From the NCBI RefSeq assembly GCF_000471905.2, contig NW_006495933.1:228789-292788 (forward strand): a stretch of DNA of 64,000 bases, read 5' to 3'. The stretch is from Amborella trichopoda. Taxonomy: Eukaryota; Streptophyta; Magnoliopsida; Amborellales; Amborellaceae. Position 1 is the stretch's first letter. The number at the start of each line of letters is the position of its first letter. Made by a program: the position numbers and the translations under genes. Below the pieces are notes generated by a model. It was not told the DNA's origin and ran no database searches. It saw nothing but the letters and a program-made list of their open reading frames with translations. This document shows, piece after piece, positions 59,449 through 64,000 of this stretch.

Positions 59449-60165
59449 ATGGATCAAGGCGAATCATCGAATAGACATTCAGTAAATGTTCTAAACAGAG
59501 TAATAACACAAAAAAGGTTTGTATTAATAACTATAGTAATAAATGATGAATATGAATTCCAATCCCTAGCATTAGTAGATTCAGGTGCTGATCTAAATTG
59601 CTTCAATGAAGGATTAGTCCCTACAAAATATTTTGATAAGACCACTCAAATCCTTAATACGGCTGATGGTAGTAGACTATTTATCAAATACAAATTATCC
59701 AATGCCAAAATTTGTACGGAAGGACATTGTTTTCCTACTCCATTCATAATGGTCAAAGGACTCAGTCAAGCTGTAATCCTTGGCGTACCTTTTCTTACTT
59801 TGTTATATCCAGTCACAATTTCGCATACAGGTATTGAAACAAATATTCATGGTACTCCTATTAGATTTGAATTCCTTGATAAACCAAAAATTAAAGAAAT
59901 TAATACTGTTAAACAAAATATGAAATACAAAGAAAATTTCTTAGGATCTTTACAACTTGAAATCAAACATAAACTTATCAGTGAAAATCTCCAAACTCCT
60001 GAGATAATACAAAAATACAACATCTCAAAAGTTTTATTGAAAAGGAAATATGCAATGACTTACCAAATGCTTTTTGGCATAGGAAACAACATATTGTTGG
60101 ATTACCATATGAACCAAGTTTTAGTGAAACAAAGATACCAACAAAAGCTAGACCAATTCAGATGA
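59449..60165 (+). pseudogene. Pararetrovirus aspartic protease, right arm
   Basis: 238 codons with the retropepsin motif LALVDSGADLNC near residue 41 and a flap-like GSRLFIKY block after it. The sequence is nearly the same as in the left arm, with a handful of substitutions. The frame ends at 60165 while RT begins in another frame at 60162, so PR and RT are no longer joined. Confidence 0.7.
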
Positions 60166-60560
60166 ATACAGAATTGTTACAAACATGTCAGCTGGAAATA
60201 AAAGATTTACTCCAAAAGAAGCTTATACGTCCTAGTTCATCTCCCTGGAGTTGCTCTGCTTTTTATGTCAATAAAAATGCTGAACAGGAAAGAGGAGTTC
60301 CACGACTAGTCATTAATTATAAACCTCTTAATAAAGTCTTACAATGGATTAGATATCCTATTCCAAATAAAAAAGATTTACTTGATAGACTTTTACATGC
60401 TGTAATCTTCTCCAAATTCGATTTAAAATCAGGTTTTTGGCAAATCCAAATAAAAGAAGAAGATAAATATAAAATAGCCTTCAATGTCCCTTTTGGACAA
60501 TATGATGGAATGTTATGCCTTTCGGTCTTAAAAACGCTCCATCTGAATTTCAAAAAATAA
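60162..60560 (+). pseudogene. Pararetrovirus RT, N-terminal part, right arm
   Basis: RT fingers and palm: PSSSPWSCSAFYVNKNAE, GVPRLVINYKPLNK, then FSKFDLKSGFWQIQI (first catalytic Asp). The frame is lost near 60505-60515, just before the MPFGLKNAPSEF block, relative to the left arm. Confidence 0.75.
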
Positions 60561-61438
60561 TGAACGATATCTTTAATCCCTTTTATAAATTTATGATCGT
60601 TTATATTGATGATGTTCTAGTCTTTTCTGAATCACTTGAACAGCATTTCAAGCATCTTTATACTTTTATTCACACAGTAAAAACAGCTGGGTTAGTTGTT
60701 TCTGCTAAAAAAATAAATCTGTTCCAAACAAAAATAAGATTTCTAGAACATAATATCAATCAAGGAACAATCAGTCCAATTGATAGATCCATTCTTTTTG
60801 CTGATAAATTTCCTGATAAAATCTTAAATAAAACTGAATTACAACGATTTTTAGGATGTTTAAATTATATAAGTGATTTTTACAAAAATCTAGCTCTAGA
60901 TGCTAAACCTTTGTATGATCGATTAAAAAAGAATCCTCCACCCTGGACAAATATTCATACTTTGGCTGTACAGAGACTTGAACTCAAAGCCAAAGAACTT
61001 CCATGTTTAGCTTTATCTGATCCAACAGCTTTTAAAATTATTGAATGCGATGCTTTTGAAATAGGACTAGGAGGCATATTAAAACAATCAATTGATTCTA
61101 AAGAACAACTAATACGTTTTACTTCCAAAGCTTGGAATCCTACCCAAAAGAATTACTCTATTGTGAAAAAAGAATTACTTGCGATTATTCATTGTGTCTG
61201 TAAATTCCAGACTGATATTCTCAATCAACATTTTCTAATTCGCACTGATTGTAAGGCTGCCAAAGACATTCTGCAAAAGGATGTCCAAAATCTTGTTTCA
61301 AAGCAAATCTTTGCCCGATGGCAGGCCATTCTATCTGCTTTTGATTTTTCTATTGAACATCTTCACGGTTCTTCTAATTCTTTGCTTGACTTTTTGACCC
61401 GTAAATTTTTGCAGGGGGGACCATATACCACAACTTAA
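60515..61438 (+). pseudogene. Pararetrovirus RT (C-terminal part) and RNase H, right arm
   Basis: It begins MPFGLKNAPSEF, followed by VYIDDVLVFSES (YIDD box), the thumb, then RNase H with IIECDA and a final block LLDFLTRKFLQGG. It is open over 307 codons. At the RNase H ECDA site the next residue is Phe here and Ser in the left arm. It is followed closely by ORF2. Confidence 0.75.
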
Positions 61439-61463
61439 GGACGATACAATCTCATCCTACGGT

Positions 61464-62042
61464 TTGCAACTCTTTCTTGCTAATAAGAATATCAATAAGC
61501 ATATCAATATGAATAATCCTCAGTCTTCAAATACCAAAGGAAAACAACCAATGGATTTAGTCCCAAGCAACAGGTATGGGCCTCTTATGCCCATCCATTC
61601 CTCTCTCAGTCTGACACCCATGTCACCTCTTCGGTCCTCAAATGTACCTGAATATTTAATACAGACTCCTCCACAAAGTCCAATATCTACACCAAGTCCG
61701 GTGTTTTCCCCGGCAACATACCCACATAAACAAACCTTAACCTCTGCCAAATCAGTTTACATAGGCACTGCTTTTCTACCAAATATAACCATTTCTGATG
61801 CTCATGCACAACTCGACCCAAATAAAATAGCTCCCCTTTATCTTGTAAATCACTTGAATCTATCCTATGGCATCAAAACCCGTGAATGGTATGAAGCCAT
61901 TCTCATGGAAACCGGTTCAGTCTCTATTGTTCATTTTTACCAAGGTACGACTAAATTATATGCTTACTCTAAATTTCAAATCAAAAAATTGCTTTCTTAT
62001 GAGGATTGGGGATGTAATCCCCTTCAGAAAAACAATTATTGA
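61464..62042 (+). pseudogene. Pararetrovirus ORF2, N-terminal part, right arm
   Basis: 192 codons: a short start, then a Pro/Ser/Thr-rich segment (TPPQSPISTPSP), then GIKTREWYEAILMETGSVSI. It ends at a stop near 62040 where the left arm also changes context. No known domain is recognised. Confidence 0.6.
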
Positions 62043-62707
62043 ATCAAAAATTCCAATATAAATATTGTAAATATTCTGAGTACATTGATGCATGGCATAA
62101 GGTATTCTCCTATCAAAATCCGAATAATACTCATTCCTGGTACCTCCAATTCAAACTCTCTGTCCTCAAAAGATTCCCTAGCTGGTTTCGTCATTGGTTC
62201 TTAGTATGGGGATCTCAGACTCAAATACTGCCTGATACTTTCCAGAATTTACAGACAAAATTTGCACATTATAATACTTGCACAGACCAAGATGATTACC
62301 ATCTTTACTTCATGGCAATCTACCAAATACCCTGGATTTTAAAGTGGGAATACTCTATTTCCGAAAATAATACTAATAACTATGAGTATATTCCCAAGCT
62401 AGGAAAAACCCTTAAAACCAAATGGTGGGATATTTTCAATACCAATCCTGCCACCTTACCTCTGAAAAGAATACCTCAGCAAACCAATATCCTCAATCCA
62501 CCATCAAATAATACAGTCAGTCTACCTACGTTCTCAGCCTATCTCAAGAAATTGAAACAGACACATCCCAGTGCTACTTTTGAAGAAATAGAGCAAACAC
62601 TTCTTCATGTATTTGCTTCTGATACTATTACACCGGCAACATCAGAAGAAACTGTCCAATCAGGAAATCCCTTATTGGATGACTTCAGCCAAAGGCCCGC
62701 AGAATAA
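62039..62707 (+). pseudogene. Pararetrovirus ORF2, C-terminal part, right arm
   Basis: 222 codons in a different frame, overlapping the previous segment by 4 bases. Trp/Phe-rich text (SWYLQFKLSVLKRFPSWFRH, WFLVWGSQTQILPDTF) is followed by a Pro/Thr-rich tail and an EIEQTLLHVFA helix. It matches 53355-53940 of the left arm. Function unknown. Confidence 0.6.
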
Positions 62708-63315
62708 CTCAGCCCGAAAACTTAGCCCGAATACAGTCCACAAATCCGCCAAAAGATTCTCTTCTTCTCTACTGATATGACCCCATCAGTCAAAAAATCC
62801 GACAAAATATTCCCTTCCTCTCTTTTATTAGCTACTGATATGACCCCATCAGAAAAAGAAAGATGCTCGATAGAAGACGATAAAATCCTCCAACAAGCTC
62901 GACAGAAAACGACAATATGCTAAATATTCCCTTCAACAGAAGACGACAAGAAGACTCAACAGTAATATGCTCGTCGAACGATGTGACCAATTTGGAGTCA
63001 CATCAGCTCTCATCAACCGTTCCTCCTCTTTCATCACTCACACAAACGAAGCACAACCATTGTCGATCACACGTAAGCCAACTATTCAAGATTCCCCATC
63101 ACGTCATCGACCTCCTTTACTCCTGGCAGCTTGCCACGTCTCCTTCGTCGTACAACACCCTTATCCCTTTATTCCTCGCATGATGCCACGTATCCTTCGT
63201 CGATCCTTTATCATCACGATAGCCAATTTCAACCACAAGCTCTCCCCGGCCAATCCGAAGATTCTTTCGTCAACAACGCTTCATCCTGGACCACTCATTT
63301 CAGGAGGCTTTGCCC
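62708..63315 (+). promoter_or_regulatory. Viral intergenic region and promoter, right arm
   Basis: Non-coding sequence with a repeated ACTGATATGACCCCATCAG element (about 62771-62789 and 62834-62852) and several CACGT/ACGTCA-type motifs. Open frames of 70-117 codons here are not supported by any recognised domain. Confidence 0.5.
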
Positions 63316-63323
63316 TATAAATA
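63316..63323 (+). promoter_or_regulatory. Viral TATA box, right arm
   Basis: TATAAATA in CCCTATAAATACCC, the core promoter of the pregenomic RNA. Transcription would run rightward out of the insertion, through the viral 3' end and into the flanking TA repeat. Confidence 0.65.
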
Positions 63324-63842
63324 CCCAATCAACCCAATGAAGAAGAGCAGAACTTATCAAGGATTAGACACAGCAGCAGCCGAAGTTCTCAAGCTCTCAA
63401 TAGTCTCATACTTCTTTTCTCTCAGCTTACTTCTCTTCTCTCTGTATCTTTGCTTTCTCTCTTTTCTGTAGACAATAGGATCTTTTACCGCATCCAATCA
63501 CTTTGTATAAAGTCGGTAACGTCCATTTAACACTTTTTAGTTTCATATGTGTGATTATCATCTCTCTGCTTTACCTTCTTATTATCCTCAAGAATGGAGA
63601 AAGTTTGTAAGTCTTTGTATATGTAATCAGTAAGTAGTTATGCTATTTAAATTCGTATTTACATTCAAAATCAGAGAATACACTCATACTTCATGGATTA
63701 TATTTGATATTTCTTTGCTTCCTGTTTTTATTATTATTTTTGCATTTTTATATTATGTTACTATTCTGCAACAAATAGTAGCTGCAAACTCTGTAATTTT
63801 GACTTATTTCAGATAAAAATACATAGGGTAGATCTTAGGCCA

Positions 63843-63867
63843 AATATATATATATATATATATATAA
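63843..63867. repeat. TA repeat at right end of the viral insertion
   Basis: An (AT)n run begins directly after the viral end (...TAGGCCA at 63842). It mirrors the left side. Confidence 0.85.
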
Positions 63868-63874
63868 GATACTA

Positions 63875-64000
63875 GAAAACGTTCATAGGCGAAAATGAAC
63901 CATGATTTTGCCTATCTTCATCACCATCTAAACTTCATCACATAGTCACAGTTGTCTGATATTGTTTCAATTTTTATTTTTTTATTAATCGAATTGATCT
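63875..64000. mobile_element. Foldback MITE, partial copy at window end
   Basis: GTTCATAGGCGAAAATGAAC and CATCACCATCTAAACTTCAT match the left arm of the element at 50750-51213. It again starts just after a TA repeat. The rest is outside the window. Confidence 0.6.

Larger units (their letters stand above)
52221..63842. mobile_element. Endogenous pararetrovirus (Caulimoviridae, florendovirus-like), head-to-head inverted dimer
   Basis: Two copies of one pararetrovirus lie in opposite orientation: a left arm on the minus strand (52221-56990) and a right arm on the plus strand (57159-63842), with a short plus-strand viral fragment between them (56987-57158). The arms share protease, RT-RNase H, a second ORF and a promoter. 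There is no integrase and there are no LTRs, which separates it from Ty3 elements. A tRNA-Met primer site, the movement/coat region, the order PR-RT-RNase H and an extra ORF after RNase H fit Florendovirus. Integration in TA repeats is also reported for that genus. Petuvirus-like is the alternative. Both arms carry stops and frameshifts. Confidence 0.85.

Noticed and set aside
52221-63842. Ty3/gypsy retrotransposon pair
   Set aside because: No integrase and no LTRs; a movement-protein motif, a tRNA-Met primer site and a post-RNase H ORF point to a pararetrovirus.

Overview
This is nuclear DNA from a flowering plant, probably one with a large, repeat-rich genome. The evidence is one conserved plant RNA-binding-protein gene spread over about 27 kb by very long introns, a Tat-lineage Ty3/gypsy retrotransposon, RTE-type LINE debris, hAT and Mutator-like non-autonomous elements, and an endogenous pararetrovirus (Caulimoviridae). 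The species cannot be told from the sequence. There are two assembly gaps (10729-11564 and 21594-21798).

Region 1 (1 to about 12.83 kb): the 3' part of a decayed Ty3/gypsy Tat-type LTR retrotransposon on the + strand. It holds RT, two RNase H domains and integrase, all crossed by nonsense codons in one frame. An antisense gene for a plant-mobile-domain protein follows at 4.55-6.36 kb, then tandem repeats, a polypurine tract and a very long 3' LTR starting at 8516. A short palindrome (GGGCGACAC, about 5 nt, GTGTCGCCC) recurs about a dozen times between 5.35 and 9.1 kb, inside and outside the LTR.

Region 2 (about 12.84-16.5 kb): AT-rich intergenic DNA with one promoter-like fragment.

Region 3 (16.54-43.73 kb): the only clear host gene, + strand, with 13 coding exons and 363 codons. 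It encodes a three-RRM RNA-binding protein. All exon joins keep frame. The intron after exon 8 appears to use a GC-AG splice pair. Introns hold a 2.1-kb Mutator-like element, RTE LINE tails, tandem duplications, a small hAT candidate and one unexplained minus-strand ORF.

Region 4 (43.73-52.2 kb): gene-free repeats. These include several minisatellites, a 394-bp MITE that is a deletion derivative of the intronic Mutator-like element, a 1.37-kb hAT-like element with an 8-bp target duplication, a foldback MITE beside a TA microsatellite, a stretch with the look of mitochondrial DNA, and another MITE.

Region 5 (52.2-63.84 kb): a head-to-head inverted dimer of a florendovirus-like endogenous pararetrovirus. 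The left arm (minus) covers protease to 3' end. The right arm (plus) covers primer-binding site, movement/coat region, zinc knuckle, protease, RT-RNase H, a second ORF and a promoter. Both outer ends stop at the same viral base and sit in TA repeats. Both arms are broken by stops and frameshifts, mostly at different sites. The most unusual structures in the window are this dimer, the 32-bp terminal inverted repeat next to its primer-binding site, and the dispersed palindrome of the Tat element.
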